From an uncultured Eubacteriales bacterium (lineage in GTDB: Bacteria > Bacillota > Clostridia > Oscillospirales > Oscillospiraceae), in NCBI GenBank assembly GCA_900550165.1, contig URQY01000010.1, forward strand, positions 1 through 60,781: a DNA stretch of 60,781 nt. The letters run 5' to 3'. Position 1 is the first letter of the stretch. Each line of letters opens with the position of its first letter. A program made the translations under genes and the position numbers. Below are positions 52,742 through 60,754 of this stretch, in pieces. A model generated the notes under the pieces. It made no database searches. It was given only the letters and a program-made list of their open reading frames with translations, and was not told the origin of the DNA.

Positions 52742-53425
52742 ATGGCTACTGCTTTTATCCGCACGATCGTGCTCTATTTTCTCATCATGATCGGCCTGCG
52801 CCTTCTCGGAAAGCGGCAGATCGGCGAGCTTGAGCCCATCGAGCTCGTGCTCACGCTGCTCATTTCGGACCTTGCCGCCGTGCCGATGCAGGATTTCGGC
52901 ATTCCGCTTTTCAACGGCGTCATCCCGATCGTCACGCTCTTATCGCTCTCGATGCTGCTCTCGTGGGGCAGCGTGCGCTCTATCCGCCTGCGGCGGCTGA
53001 TCTGCGGCAGCCCGACGGCACTCATTTTAGACGGTCAGGTGCAGCAGGACGCGATGCGCCACAACCGCTTCACGCTCGACGAGCTCATCGAAGAGCTGCG
53101 CTCGCAGGGCGTGACAGACCTCACGACTGTCAAATATGCCGTGCTCGAAACGGATGGACAGCTCTCCGTGCTCCTCTACCCCGACGAGCAGCCCGCAACG
53201 CCCAAGCAGCTCGGAAAGCCCGTCAAGGACGACACCTTCCTCCCGCACATTTTCATCAACGACGGGCGGGTGCTGGGTGAAAACCTCTCGCTCGCGGGCT
53301 TAGATGCCGCATGGCTGCAAAAGCAGGTGCGCGCGCAGGGCTACCGCGCCCCGTCAGAGATCTTTCTGCTCTCGCTCGACAGCGCGGGCAACATTCTCTG
53401 TATCGGAAAGGACGGCGCCAAATGA
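52742..53425 (+). CDS. YetF-type membrane protein (DUF421)
   Basis: A 227-residue member of the DUF421/YetF family. Three N-terminal membrane helices (about 5-75) contain the family pattern GLRLLGKRQIGELEPIELVLTLL. A cytoplasmic domain follows with LICGSPTALILDGQ and TLDELIEELRSQG. YetF proteins are reported in spore membranes in Bacillus, but their activity is not settled. ATG 52742 is chosen because GGGAGG needs the spacing; the in-frame ATG at 52736 has none. Overlaps the next gene by four bases. Confidence 0.9.
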   Translation: MATAFIRTIVLYFLIMIGLRLLGKRQIGELEPIELVLTLLISDLAAVPMQDFGIPLFNGVIPIVTLLSLSMLLSWGSVRSIRLRRLICGSPTALILDGQVQQDAMRHNRFTLDELIEELRSQGVTDLTTVKYAVLETDGQLSVLLYPDEQPATPKQLGKPVKDDTFLPHIFINDGRVLGENLSLAGLDAAWLQKQVRAQGYRAPSEIFLLSLDSAGNILCIGKDGAK

Positions 53426-53805
53426 AGCGATTTTTCTGGATCCCGTTTTGCCTGCTGCTCGCGCTCTTTTCCGCGACGCTTGTGAATGCCGCCGTCGCCG
53501 ACCGCCTGGTCGAGGACTGGTGCACGGAGCTCGATCAGCTCCAGAGCACCGCGCAGGCAGAGGACTGGGACAGTGTGCGCACAGACCTCGCCGCATTCCA
53601 TCAAGGCTGGGACAGACACGCGACGTACTTTCACATCATCCTGCAGCACGATGAGCTCAACGAGGTTGAATCTCTCCTCGCCCGCGCGGACAGCTTCGCC
53701 TTCGAGCAGGACGAGGGCGAGTTCCGCGCGTGTGTCGCGGAGCTCCAGTCGCAGCTTCGGGTGCTCTCGGAAATGCAGGAAATCTCCATTCGGAATATCC
53801 TGTAG
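53422..53805 (+). CDS. DUF4363 protein
   Basis: A 127-residue protein with an N-terminal signal/anchor helix (FFWIPFCLLLALFSATLVN) and a helical bundle outside (DRLVEDWCTELDQLQSTAQA, then HIILQHDELNEVESLLARAD). It matches DUF4363, which commonly follows a DUF421 gene, as here with an ATGA overlap. The two likely form a membrane pair. It ends one base from the convergent nrdR. Confidence 0.82.
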   Translation: MKRFFWIPFCLLLALFSATLVNAAVADRLVEDWCTELDQLQSTAQAEDWDSVRTDLAAFHQGWDRHATYFHIILQHDELNEVESLLARADSFAFEQDEGEFRACVAELQSQLRVLSEMQEISIRNIL

Positions 53806-53806
53806 C

Positions 53807-54262
53807 TCACTTGCTCTCGAGCAGCTTGTTGAGCTCCTTCATAAAGGTGTCGATGTCCTTGAATTGGCGGTAAACCGAGGCAAAGCGCACGTAGGCCACC
53901 TCGTCCACGGCGCGCAACTTGTCCATGACCAGCTCGCCGATGTACTCGGTGCTGACCTCGCGCTCGAGCGAGTTTTGCAGCGTCTGCTCGATCTCGTCCG
54001 CCTTCTGCTCGAGCACCTCGAACGGAACGGGGCGTTTTTCGCACGCGCGGATCATGCCGTTCAGGACCTTGCGCTTGTCAAAGCTCTGGCGGCTGCCGTC
54101 CTTTTTGATGACGACCATCGGCAGGCTCTCCACCGTTTCATAGGTGGTAAAGCGCTTGGCACACGAGAGGCACTCGCGGCGGCGGCGGATGCTGCTGCCC
54201 TCCTCCGCGGGCCGGGAATCGATGACCTTGCTCTCTTTGTAGCCGCAATAGGGGCATTTCAT
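53807..54262 (-). CDS. nrdR: Transcriptional repressor NrdR
   Basis: A 151-residue NrdR repressing ribonucleotide reductase genes in response to dATP/ATP. The zinc ribbon uses C3, C6, C31 and C34 (MKCPYCGYKESKVIDSRP, then CLSCAKRFTTYE). The ATP-cone follows (VVIKKDGSRQSFDKRKVLNG). No nrd genes lie in the window. The upstream 84-residue gene on the same strand may share the transcript. Confidence 0.97.
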   Translation of the reverse strand: MKCPYCGYKESKVIDSRPAEEGSSIRRRRECLSCAKRFTTYETVESLPMVVIKKDGSRQSFDKRKVLNGMIRACEKRPVPFEVLEQKADEIEQTLQNSLEREVSTEYIGELVMDKLRAVDEVAYVRFASVYRQFKDIDTFMKELNKLLESK

Positions 54263-54337
54263 CGTGCAGGACCTCTTTTCTCTTCGTTAGTCGGAGTCAG
54301 TATAGCATACTTTTCCCCAAGATGGTAGACATAATTT

Positions 54338-54592
54338 TTATTTTTCCCATATCGCGGGGGATTTTTTCTCATCCAGCCGGTAGATGACGCAGCGCCGTCC
54401 CCGCACCCGCTCCACGCGCGCCAGGCAAAAAAGCTCCGGCAGCGGGAACGGCGCCTCCTCGTCATAGGGAAGCGCGAGCAGCGTCTCGCGCTCCCGCTCG
54501 CAGATGAGCGCGCCGTGAAGACGCGCGAGCGCACAGTCGAGCCGCGCGGAACGGAACAGCGGTCCCTCGGGCAGCGCGCGCCAGACGTCCAT
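54338..54592 (-). CDS. Small hypothetical protein before nrdR
   Basis: An 84-residue protein: MDVWRALPEGPLFRSARLDC, then ARLHGALICERERETLLALP, PLPELFCLARVERVRGRRC and VIYRLDEKKSP. GGGAGGG stands nine bases before the ATG. It has no signal, membrane helix or known motif; a mixed alpha/beta fold is likely. It sits 75 bases upstream of nrdR on the same strand. Coding status rests on the ribosome-binding site and position, so it is less certain. Confidence 0.55.
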   Translation of the reverse strand: MDVWRALPEGPLFRSARLDCALARLHGALICERERETLLALPYDEEAPFPLPELFCLARVERVRGRRCVIYRLDEKKSPAIWEK

Positions 54593-54616
54593 CTCTCTTC
54601 CCTCCCCACACGACGC

Positions 54617-54652
54617 AAAAGCGCCTGCGCTATTTTATGCGCAGGCGCTTTC
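54617..54652 (-). terminator. Terminator of the exported-protein gene
   Basis: AAAGCGCCTGCGC-(8)-GCGCAGGCGCTTT, 11 bases past the stop at 54663. Confidence 0.88.
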
Positions 54653-54662
54653 TGTTATGTTG

Positions 54663-55220
54663 TCACTGCACGCTGTAGCTGCCGCGAACGAGGAGCTTGG
54701 TGCTGTTTGCCCCGGCCTGCACGCCGTGGCCCTCCAGCGTCGCCATGTAAAGGTGATTCTTGATCAGCGCTTCGCCGCCGGCAATGGACGCGCCGCTCGT
54801 CTCATCCACAAGGCCCGGATTGCTTGTTGCCACGCACACGCCGCTGCCCGTGCGCAGCATCGCCTCGCAGCCGACGCCCATGGAAAGGGTCTGCCCCTTA
54901 CTCAGCGTGACGACCGTAAAGCTCGACGCCGTGCCGCCGGAGGAGCCGCCCGAGGCGCCGTACTTCTGCTCAAAGGCCTTCGTCTCGCTTTTCACCTGCT
55001 CGGTGAGCTTCTGAGAAAGCTCTTTTTCGCGGCTCGCAGTCTTCTTGTCCACATCCGAGAGCACCTGCGGCAGGAATTTTTCGTTTAAGTAGCTCAAGGT
55101 CACGAGCGGGTCGCTGCTCGTGCCCGCGCCGCCGGTCGCGGCAACCGTCAGCGTCAGCACCGTCGCGCTCACCAGAAGCAGCCCCACAAGGCGGGCAAAG
55201 GCGTTGTTTCTCTTTTTCAT
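54663..55220 (-). CDS. Exported protein of unknown function
   Basis: A 185-residue protein with a signal peptide (basic MKKRNNAFAR, hydrophobic LVGLLLVSATVLTLTVAA). A coiled-coil stretch (about 45-80, YLNEKFLPQVLSDVDKKTAS ... TEQVKSETK) is followed by a Gly/Ser-rich hinge and a beta-rich C-terminal domain (VVTLSKGQTLSMGVGCEAML ... GVQAGANSTKLLVRGSY). I do not recognise the family. ATG 55220 follows GAGGAA; an in-frame ATG at 55253 lacks a site. It lies downstream of ndoA. Confidence 0.72.
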   Translation of the reverse strand: MKKRNNAFARLVGLLLVSATVLTLTVAATGGAGTSSDPLVTLSYLNEKFLPQVLSDVDKKTASREKELSQKLTEQVKSETKAFEQKYGASGGSSGGTASSFTVVTLSKGQTLSMGVGCEAMLRTGSGVCVATSNPGLVDETSGASIAGGEALIKNHLYMATLEGHGVQAGANSTKLLVRGSYSVQ

Positions 55221-55276
55221 GCTGTATTCCTCGTTTTTCTTCCCGGCGCGCACGATATCGGTCCGCGCCGGGAGGT

Positions 55277-55642
55277 CTATACCAGTTGTGTGTTCTGCAG
55301 GCCGAAGCTCACGGCGATGGCCGCGTCGATGCGCTCCATCAGTTCGCCGTCCACGCGCCCCATGCGCTCGCGCAGCCGCCGCTTGTCAAGCGTTCGGATC
55401 TGCTCGAGCAGCACCACGCTGTCGCGCGGCAGACCGTAGTCCGGCGCGGAGAGCGCGATATGCGTCGGCAGCTTCGCCTTGTTCGTCTGCGAGGTGATGG
55501 CCGCCGCGATCACCGTGGGGCTGTATCGGTTGCCCGTGTCGTTCTGCACGATGAGCACCGGACGCACGCCGCCCTGCTCGCTTCCGACCACGGGCGAAAG
55601 ATCGGCGTAATAAATATCACCGCGTTTCACATTGATATCCAC
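55277..55642 (-). CDS. ndoA: MazF-type endoribonuclease (EndoA)
   Basis: A 121-residue PemK/MazF fold RNase: RGDIYYADLSPVVGSEQGG, RPVLIVQNDTGN, and LLEQIRTLDKRRLRERMG near residues 78-95. The sequence is very close to Bacillus EndoA, which cuts UACAU in mRNA. In Bacillus the antitoxin gene lies between alr and ndoA; here only 157 non-coding bases separate them. The start appears to be GTG at 55642 with a poor ribosome-binding site. Confidence 0.93.
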   Translation of the reverse strand: MDINVKRGDIYYADLSPVVGSEQGGVRPVLIVQNDTGNRYSPTVIAAAITSQTNKAKLPTHIALSAPDYGLPRDSVVLLEQIRTLDKRRLRERMGRVDGELMERIDAAIAVSFGLQNTQLV

Positions 55643-55799
55643 TTAGCTATTCACACTCCGAGCGGAAGAAGTACCCTCTGGCCTTTGTCAGGGGCCACTG
55701 TCATTCTCCCACGCGGGGGCGGAATTTATACGGGAGCTCACAACTTTCCCCGTTTCTGCCCCCGGGATATCCTATGCCCGCAGCGCGTCCGCCGTGCCC

Positions 55800-56966
55800 C
55801 TACAGGGGCGCAAGGTCGGCGCTCACGCGCTTGCCGTGCAGAAAATAGTGGCGCGGCACGCGCTTGCTCACGGCGCAGAGCAGCTCATACGGGATGGTGC
55901 CGCACTGCCCGGCATCCTCCGCGCAGAGGACGTTTTTGCCGAAGATCTCCACCTCGTCGCCGCTTTTCACCTCCGGCAGGTCCGTCACGTCGATCATGCA
56001 CATATCCATGCAGATACGCCCGACCTGCCTGGCTCTGCCGTAGGGCGTGAGCACCTCCATCCTGTTCGAGAGTGCGCGGTGCAGACCGTCGGCGTAGCCG
56101 ATGGGCAAAACCGCAATACGGCTCTCCCGCTCGGTAAAATACGTCCGCCCGTAGCTCACCGATGTGCCGGGCGCAAGTTCGCGCACGGTCGCAACGCGCG
56201 TTTTGAGCGACATGACGGGCTCCATGCCCATTTTCTCGGCAAGACTGCCCGAGCCGTAAAGGATGATGCCGCAGCGCACCATATCGCCCGCCCACTCGGG
56301 ATAGCACACGATGCCGCCGGCGTTGCAGCAGTGGCGCAGCCTGAAGCGAAAGCCGCTGCGTGTCTCCGCCTCGCCGATCATGCGCAGAAAGCGCTCGTGC
56401 TGCGTCCTCGTGAAGGCGACGTTCTCCTCGCCCTCCTCGTCCGCGACGCAGAAGTGCGTAAAAACGCCCTCCACGTCGAGCCCCGGCAGCCTGAGCACCG
56501 CCAGAATGTCCCGCAGGCTCTCGTCAAAATGCGCTTCATCGCACAAAAAGCCGAGCCTGCCCATGCCGGTATCGAGCTTGATGTGCACCTTCATCTTTTT
56601 GCCGCACTTTACCGCCGCGTCGGAAAACGCTTCGGCGATGTCCAGGCTCTGCACCGCCTGCGTCATGTCGAGCGCCAGAATGCGCTCCGCCTGGTCAGCA
56701 GGCGTGAAGCCCAGCATCAGCACCGGCAGCGCAACGCCGCCGCGACGCACCTCCTCGCACTCGTCGATGTTCGACACGGCGAGATAGCTCGCGCCCAGCG
56801 CTTCCAGTTCCTTCGCCACCGGCACCGCGCCGTGGCCGTAGGCGTCCGCCTTGATGACGCCAAGCAGCTTTGTCTTTTCGCCGACATGACGGCATATCAC
56901 TTCATAATTATGGGCCAGTGCGTCGAGGTCGACCTCGGCCCAGGTCCGTTTGAGCGTGCTTTCCAC
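55800..56966 (-). CDS. alr: Alanine racemase
   Basis: A 388-residue fold-type III PLP enzyme making D-alanine for peptidoglycan. PLP binds Lys39 in GVIKADAYGHGA; the opposite catalytic Tyr is in TSVSYGRTYF (about 265), and MDMCMIDVTD is the second-domain signature. It lies 40 bases after a GerS-like lipoprotein gene. In Clostridioides difficile gerS and alr2 share an operon of the same order, so this racemase may be tied to sporulation. Confidence 0.95.
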   Translation of the reverse strand: MESTLKRTWAEVDLDALAHNYEVICRHVGEKTKLLGVIKADAYGHGAVPVAKELEALGASYLAVSNIDECEEVRRGGVALPVLMLGFTPADQAERILALDMTQAVQSLDIAEAFSDAAVKCGKKMKVHIKLDTGMGRLGFLCDEAHFDESLRDILAVLRLPGLDVEGVFTHFCVADEEGEENVAFTRTQHERFLRMIGEAETRSGFRFRLRHCCNAGGIVCYPEWAGDMVRCGIILYGSGSLAEKMGMEPVMSLKTRVATVRELAPGTSVSYGRTYFTERESRIAVLPIGYADGLHRALSNRMEVLTPYGRARQVGRICMDMCMIDVTDLPEVKSGDEVEIFGKNVLCAEDAGQCGTIPYELLCAVSKRVPRHYFLHGKRVSADLAPL

Positions 56967-57006
56967 GGTCTCTTCCGCCCTCTCTTGCTTTGGGATCTAC
57001 CACAGT

Positions 57007-57600
57007 CTAATTCTGTGTACTTGGAGGTAGTATATCATCAAAAACAAAATTCGTAAACTCCGCCGCGGCAATAATTTTTCCGTTTTCGCACACCTCGGCA
57101 TACACCGGCGCGCCGCTGTCCTCAAACCAGACGGTCCCGCCGAGCGTTTCGCCGCCGAGCGTCATGGAAAAGTCCGCGCGCAGCGTCTCCTGCCCGTCCA
57201 GCGTCTCGCTGCCTACGCTGTCGAGATACGCGCGGGAAAAGCCGTCCAGCACCAGCGGCACGCAGCTCAGCGCGCTCACGCGCGGCGAGAGCGTCCCCGC
57301 GTCCAGCGCCATACCGTCGTATTCGAGCGTCAGCGCATCACCTGTCAGCGTCGCCGTGACGCCCGCAAGTGCCTCCGGCTCCATGACCGCCGCGCGCACC
57401 GTGTCGCCCGACCGCTCGATCGAAAGCGCATAGTGCAGCGTCTCGTCCTCACGCGGCACCGCCACGTCCACAAGCGCCTCGTAGCCCTGCATCTGCGCGT
57501 AGCGCTGCTGCCATTCCTCCGCGCGGCTCTGCACCTTTTCTCCGCAGCCCGCAAGCAGCAGTGCGAGCAAAACGAGCAGCGCCGTTCCTTTTTTTCTCAT
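57007..57600 (-). CDS. GerS-like, LolA-fold lipoprotein
   Basis: A 197-residue lipoprotein: signal MRKKGTALLVLLALLLAGC with lipobox LAGC. The mature part has a helix (SRAEEWQQRYAQMQGYEALV) and then a series of beta strands with LTLEYDGMAL and FSMTLGGETLGGTVWFEDSG, consistent with a LolA/LppX-like open barrel. GerS of C. difficile has this fold and partners the CwlD amidase in cortex modification. The match here rests on fold pattern and the gerS-alr order, not on strong identity. ATG 57600 is preferred; GGGGAGAAGG lies upstream. Confidence 0.62.
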   Translation of the reverse strand: MRKKGTALLVLLALLLAGCGEKVQSRAEEWQQRYAQMQGYEALVDVAVPREDETLHYALSIERSGDTVRAAVMEPEALAGVTATLTGDALTLEYDGMALDAGTLSPRVSALSCVPLVLDGFSRAYLDSVGSETLDGQETLRADFSMTLGGETLGGTVWFEDSGAPVYAEVCENGKIIAAAEFTNFVFDDILPPSTQN

Positions 57601-57667
57601 GCTCCGCCCCCCTTCTCCCCTATGGGTATGCAAAAGGGAACGTGCGCAGACCGGAAAACGCGGACGC

Positions 57668-57711
57668 AAAAAAAGCCCGGCACCACGCCGGTCAAAGGTG
57701 CAGTGCCGGGC
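57668..57711 (-). terminator. Terminator of the DUF4300 gene
   Basis: On the minus strand GCCCGGCAC ... GTGCCGGGC followed by T7. Confidence 0.9.
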
Positions 57712-57725
57712 CGTCCGATTTTCAC

Positions 57726-58625
57726 TCAGCGCGCCGCATCGTCCATCAGGACATCGTTTTCCATGAGAAACGGGGGCGTTGTATCCTGTCCCCAGCCGGT
57801 GTCGTACTTTGCCATGAGATAGCTTTTGAGCGCGGCACGGCTCTCGAACTTCGTCAGGCGGTACGGCTCCTGAAAGGCGACCTTTTCGACAAAATAGAGC
57901 CCATCGTCCCCGGCGGGGAGGAGAATGCCGACGTGCCCGATGAAGAGCGTATTCTCCGTATCAGAAAAGCGGTCGTGGAAGACGACGGAGATCATGCTGC
58001 ACCCGCCGTCTGAGAAGGTGACGCCGCGCTCCGCCCAGCCCTTGCGCAGAGCCTCGGCCTGCACGGAGGGCTTTGTCGACTCCGCCGCCTCCACCGGCGC
58101 AAACAGGGCGCAGAAGTCCGCCGTGCTCTTTCCGCAGAGGACGTCCGAATCGCGCTTGAGCGTTTCAAGATCCATGAAGAGCGAATCTTCCCCGTTGGTT
58201 TCCGGCTGGTCCGCGCCGGCGGCGATGTGGTCGCCGAAGAGCAAAAAGGCCGTGATGCGGCAGTTGTAGCCGGGGAAGTCCCCCTGCTTTTCCATCCACA
58301 TATCCTGCATCTCGTAGGGGTCGTACTTCGTCTCCGTGGGGGCGGCCGTTTCAAAGCCGGCCGTCAGCCATTCTGCTTTGACGCTGCTGTTGAACTGGTC
58401 AAGGCAGGCAAAGAATTTGTCCGAGCGCTCCGGCGCGATCCCCGCGTCCGCAAAAAGCTTTGCGAGCAGTTCCTTGGAGGATGCGTCGCTGAGGTTGCTG
58501 TACTCCACCGTCTGCGCCGTCTGCTCAGGCGCGTCAGGCTCATCCCGCTTGCCGCAGCCGCTCAGCACGAGGGCGGCAAGCAAAAGCGCAAGCGCGCAGC
58601 GTTTCATTATCTTGGGTTTTTTCAT
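57726..58625 (-). CDS. DUF4300 lipoprotein
   Basis: A 299-residue lipoprotein. The signal (RCALALLLAALVLSGC) carries the lipobox LSGC. The mature protein follows the DUF4300 pattern: VEYSNLSDASSKELLAKLF, FPGYNCRITAFLLFGDHI, DSLFMDLETLKRD, FCALFAPVEA, LFIGHVGILLPAGDDGLYF and KVAFQEPY. The NC-RIT / FIGHVG motifs suggest a papain-like fold, but that is inference. It follows an anchored protein gene on the same strand by 26 bases. ATG 58625 has AAAGGA upstream. Confidence 0.82.
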   Translation of the reverse strand: MKKPKIMKRCALALLLAALVLSGCGKRDEPDAPEQTAQTVEYSNLSDASSKELLAKLFADAGIAPERSDKFFACLDQFNSSVKAEWLTAGFETAAPTETKYDPYEMQDMWMEKQGDFPGYNCRITAFLLFGDHIAAGADQPETNGEDSLFMDLETLKRDSDVLCGKSTADFCALFAPVEAAESTKPSVQAEALRKGWAERGVTFSDGGCSMISVVFHDRFSDTENTLFIGHVGILLPAGDDGLYFVEKVAFQEPYRLTKFESRAALKSYLMAKYDTGWGQDTTPPFLMENDVLMDDAAR

Positions 58626-58651
58626 GCTCCCGATCCTTTCTTTTTGCCGCC

Positions 58652-59026
58652 TCAATAGGCGCGAGACTCTTCTTCTATCCCCGCAGCATTGAGCCGCGCG
58701 ATGAGGAGGGAATTCGCCGAAGCGTCGATCTTAAAATCCGTATGGTGCCGCTCGCCGCTGCGGTCGAGGTAATCAATTCTCACATATTCCGTGCCGCAGC
58801 CGCGGATGCTCAGCTCGCCCGTTTCCTGCTTGAGCTGTAAAAAGCCGTCGTCGTATTTCAGTGTGATTGCATCGATCTGCGCATTTTGGGCGATCAGGCG
58901 GATGGCCGTGCGCTCCTCGTTCGGGACGCAGGAAACCTTCGCCTCCCATTGCTTCATCAGCGCAAACGCGCCGAAAATGAGCGCAAGAAGGCCGAGAAAT
59001 GTATACAGCAGCTTCCTTCGTTTCAT
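58652..59026 (-). CDS. Small membrane-anchored hypothetical protein
   Basis: A 124-residue protein with one N-terminal helix (LLYTFLGLLALIFGAFALM) and an extracytoplasmic beta-rich domain (TAIRLIAQNAQIDAITLKYD, then YVRIDYLDRSGERHHTDFKI). No family recognised. AAGGAGGG precedes the ATG at 59026. It is upstream of, and probably cotranscribed with, the DUF4300 lipoprotein, so both may act at the membrane surface. Confidence 0.7.
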   Translation of the reverse strand: MKRRKLLYTFLGLLALIFGAFALMKQWEAKVSCVPNEERTAIRLIAQNAQIDAITLKYDDGFLQLKQETGELSIRGCGTEYVRIDYLDRSGERHHTDFKIDASANSLLIARLNAAGIEEESRAY

Positions 59027-59056
59027 AGAATTCGCCCTCCTTCGTTTATTATTCAC

Positions 59057-59277
59057 AGGTTTTCCCGTATCATATCATCCGAGGGGCAAAATCTCAACTT
59101 GATTTCCGCTATGTTATCGGATAGGCGCTTGACAGAAGTTCAAACATCTTGTTTCGTGAACACGCAAAGGTATATCATAGCAATATCCACTTTTTAAATT
59201 GCCACTTTTGATGATTTTATTGGCGAAAGCAGGAACGCACATCCACCTTTTTATCCACTCCCCCGCTCTCCCGCGGC
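59057..59277. other. Gap without a recognisable gene
   Basis: Between the anchored protein and the rubrerythrin terminator I see only AT-rich sequence. A TTGACA at 59129 has no correctly spaced -10. The promoter for the 59026 gene should be near the left end. Confidence 0.5.
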
Positions 59278-59311
59278 GCAAAAAAGAGGAAGCCGATCTC
59301 TCAGCTTCCCC
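59278..59311 (-). terminator. Terminator of rubrerythrin
   Basis: On the minus strand GGAAGC-(10)-GCTTCC followed by TCTTTTTT. Confidence 0.75.
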
Positions 59312-59344
59312 TTAAAAATCGCTTGATTTTTCAGTGCCTTCGGC

Positions 59345-59932
59345 TTACTTGAAGTAGCGCTCCAGCAGACCCTTGAGCGCCTTGCCGTGACGGGCCTCGT
59401 CGCGGGCCATCTCGTGGACGGTGTCGTGGATGGCGTCGAGGCCGTTCTTCTTCGCGCAGGCGGCGAGGTCGAACTTGCCGCTCGTCGCGCCGAACTCGCA
59501 GTCGACACGCCAGGCGAGGTTGTCCTTCGTGCTGGCCTTCATGTTGGGCTCGAGGTCAGAGCCGAGCAGCTCGGCGAACTTCGCGGCGTGCTCCGCCTCT
59601 TCGTAGGCCGCCTTCTCCCAGTACAGGCCGATCTCGGGATAGCCCTCGCGGTGGGCGATGCGCGCCATGCAGAGGTACATACCGACCTCGCTGCACTCGC
59701 CGTTGAAGTTGGCCATCAGCTGCTCGAAGATATACTTCTTGTCCTCCTCGGAGATGTCGGGGTTGTTCTTCACGGTCTTGCCGTAAACGCCGAACTCGTG
59801 CTCGGCAGCGAGCTTCAGCTCACCCTTGACCTCTTCGAACATATTGCTCTTGGCATGGCACACGGGGCACTCCGCGGGAGCCTCGGGGCCTTCATAGATA
59901 TAACCGCAAACCTTGCAAAGCCACTTTTTCAT
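59345..59932 (-). CDS. Reverse rubrerythrin
   Basis: A 195-residue non-haem iron protein with the domains in reversed order: an N-terminal rubredoxin (C6, C9, C22, C25 in CKVCG ... CPVC) and a C-terminal di-iron ferritin-like domain (NFNGECSEVGMYLCMA, EEAEHAAKFAEL, EMARDEARHGKAL give the Glu/His ligands). This form reduces H2O2 and O2 with electrons from NADH via a reductase in clostridia. ATG 59932 follows GGAGGT. A palindrome lies upstream of the promoter. Confidence 0.93.
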   Translation of the reverse strand: MKKWLCKVCGYIYEGPEAPAECPVCHAKSNMFEEVKGELKLAAEHEFGVYGKTVKNNPDISEEDKKYIFEQLMANFNGECSEVGMYLCMARIAHREGYPEIGLYWEKAAYEEAEHAAKFAELLGSDLEPNMKASTKDNLAWRVDCEFGATSGKFDLAACAKKNGLDAIHDTVHEMARDEARHGKALKGLLERYFK

Positions 59933-60028
59933 AGTTACTACCTCCATAAAGTTTTATCTTAAAAAATGTGAATGTTTTGCTTGCCTTTCACTGGCGTTAG
60001 TCTACCACATTCTTCCGACTTTATAGAA

Positions 60029-60042
60029 GTTGCAAATGCAAC
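60029..60042. promoter_or_regulatory. Palindrome upstream of reverse rubrerythrin
   Basis: GTTGCAAATGCAAC is a 14-bp inverted repeat (GTTGCA-aa-TGCAAC). It lies next to the expected -35 of a promoter whose -10 is probably TAGACT (minus strand, 59999-60004). It may be an operator for a redox regulator, but it does not match the PerR consensus. Confidence 0.45.
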
Positions 60043-60057
60043 AAATTGATAAATTTT

Positions 60058-60603
60058 TTATGAATTGCGCTCCATGGCCTTCAGGATGCGCGGGGCAAGG
60101 ATCACGCTGACGACGATCTTCAGGCAGTCGCCGGGAAGGTAGGGCAGCATATACGCCGTGGCAAGCTTCATCGCGCTCACCGCGCCGCCCTTATACACGT
60201 TGACGATCAGCGCGATATAGGGAAGACCCACGAGGTACAGCACCGCAAGGCCCGCAAAGCAGGCGAGGAACAGGCGCGGCACGGAGCGGTCCTTTTCGGC
60301 GATCTTGCCGATGACCCACGCCGTGGGGATAAGGCCCAGCAGGAAGCCGAACGTGGGGTTGAAGACATAGCTGAAGCCGCCGCCCGCCGCGAAGATGGGG
60401 ATACCGACCAGACCCAGCGCCACATAGAGCAGCTGCGACAGCGCGCCGAGCTTGGCCCCCAGCAGCAGACCCGCCATGGCCGTGAAGAAGAACTGCAGCG
60501 TGATCGTCGCCTGGAAGAGCTGGAAGTGCAGGAATGCGCCGATCGCCGTCAGCGCGGCGAACAGCGCGCAGTAGATCATGTCTCTTGTTTTGATGTTTTT
60601 CAT
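60058..60603 (-). CDS. bioY: Biotin transporter BioY
   Basis: A 181-residue S component of the biotin ECF transporter with six membrane helices. Motifs include ALFAALTAIGAFL, ALGLVGIPIFAAGGG and FNPTFGFLLG. It binds biotin and works alone at low efficiency or with a shared EcfAA'T module, not encoded here. CGGGAGGG precedes the ATG at 60603. Its promoter is overlapped by a BirA operator. Confidence 0.95.
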   Translation of the reverse strand: MKNIKTRDMIYCALFAALTAIGAFLHFQLFQATITLQFFFTAMAGLLLGAKLGALSQLLYVALGLVGIPIFAAGGGFSYVFNPTFGFLLGLIPTAWVIGKIAEKDRSVPRLFLACFAGLAVLYLVGLPYIALIVNVYKGGAVSAMKLATAYMLPYLPGDCLKIVVSVILAPRILKAMERNS

Positions 60604-60637
60604 GGTGACCCTCCCGTTTTTCACAAAAACTGGGCCA

Positions 60638-60666
60638 ATCATAACACGGCCCCGCTCTACTATCAA
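60638..60666 (-). promoter_or_regulatory. Promoter of bioY
   Basis: On the minus strand TTGATA (60661-60666), 17 bp, TATGAT (60638-60643). The -35 is part of the right half of the BirA site. Confidence 0.75.
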
Positions 60667-60691
60667 CCGTTATTTTATAAAAGGTTTACAA
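60661..60691 (-). promoter_or_regulatory. BirA operator of bioY
   Basis: TTGTAAACC (60683-60691, minus strand), 14 bp, GGTTGATA (60661-60668). This fits the known BirA box of Bacillota (TTGTAAACC-N14/15-GGTTTACAA) with two or three mismatches in the second half. Binding would exclude polymerase from the -35. Confidence 0.82.
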
Positions 60692-60754
60692 CTTTGCAAT
60701 TTTCCCTGCATGAGTTGCAGGAAATGCTCCATTGCATGGAGGTGCGCGCGGGGC

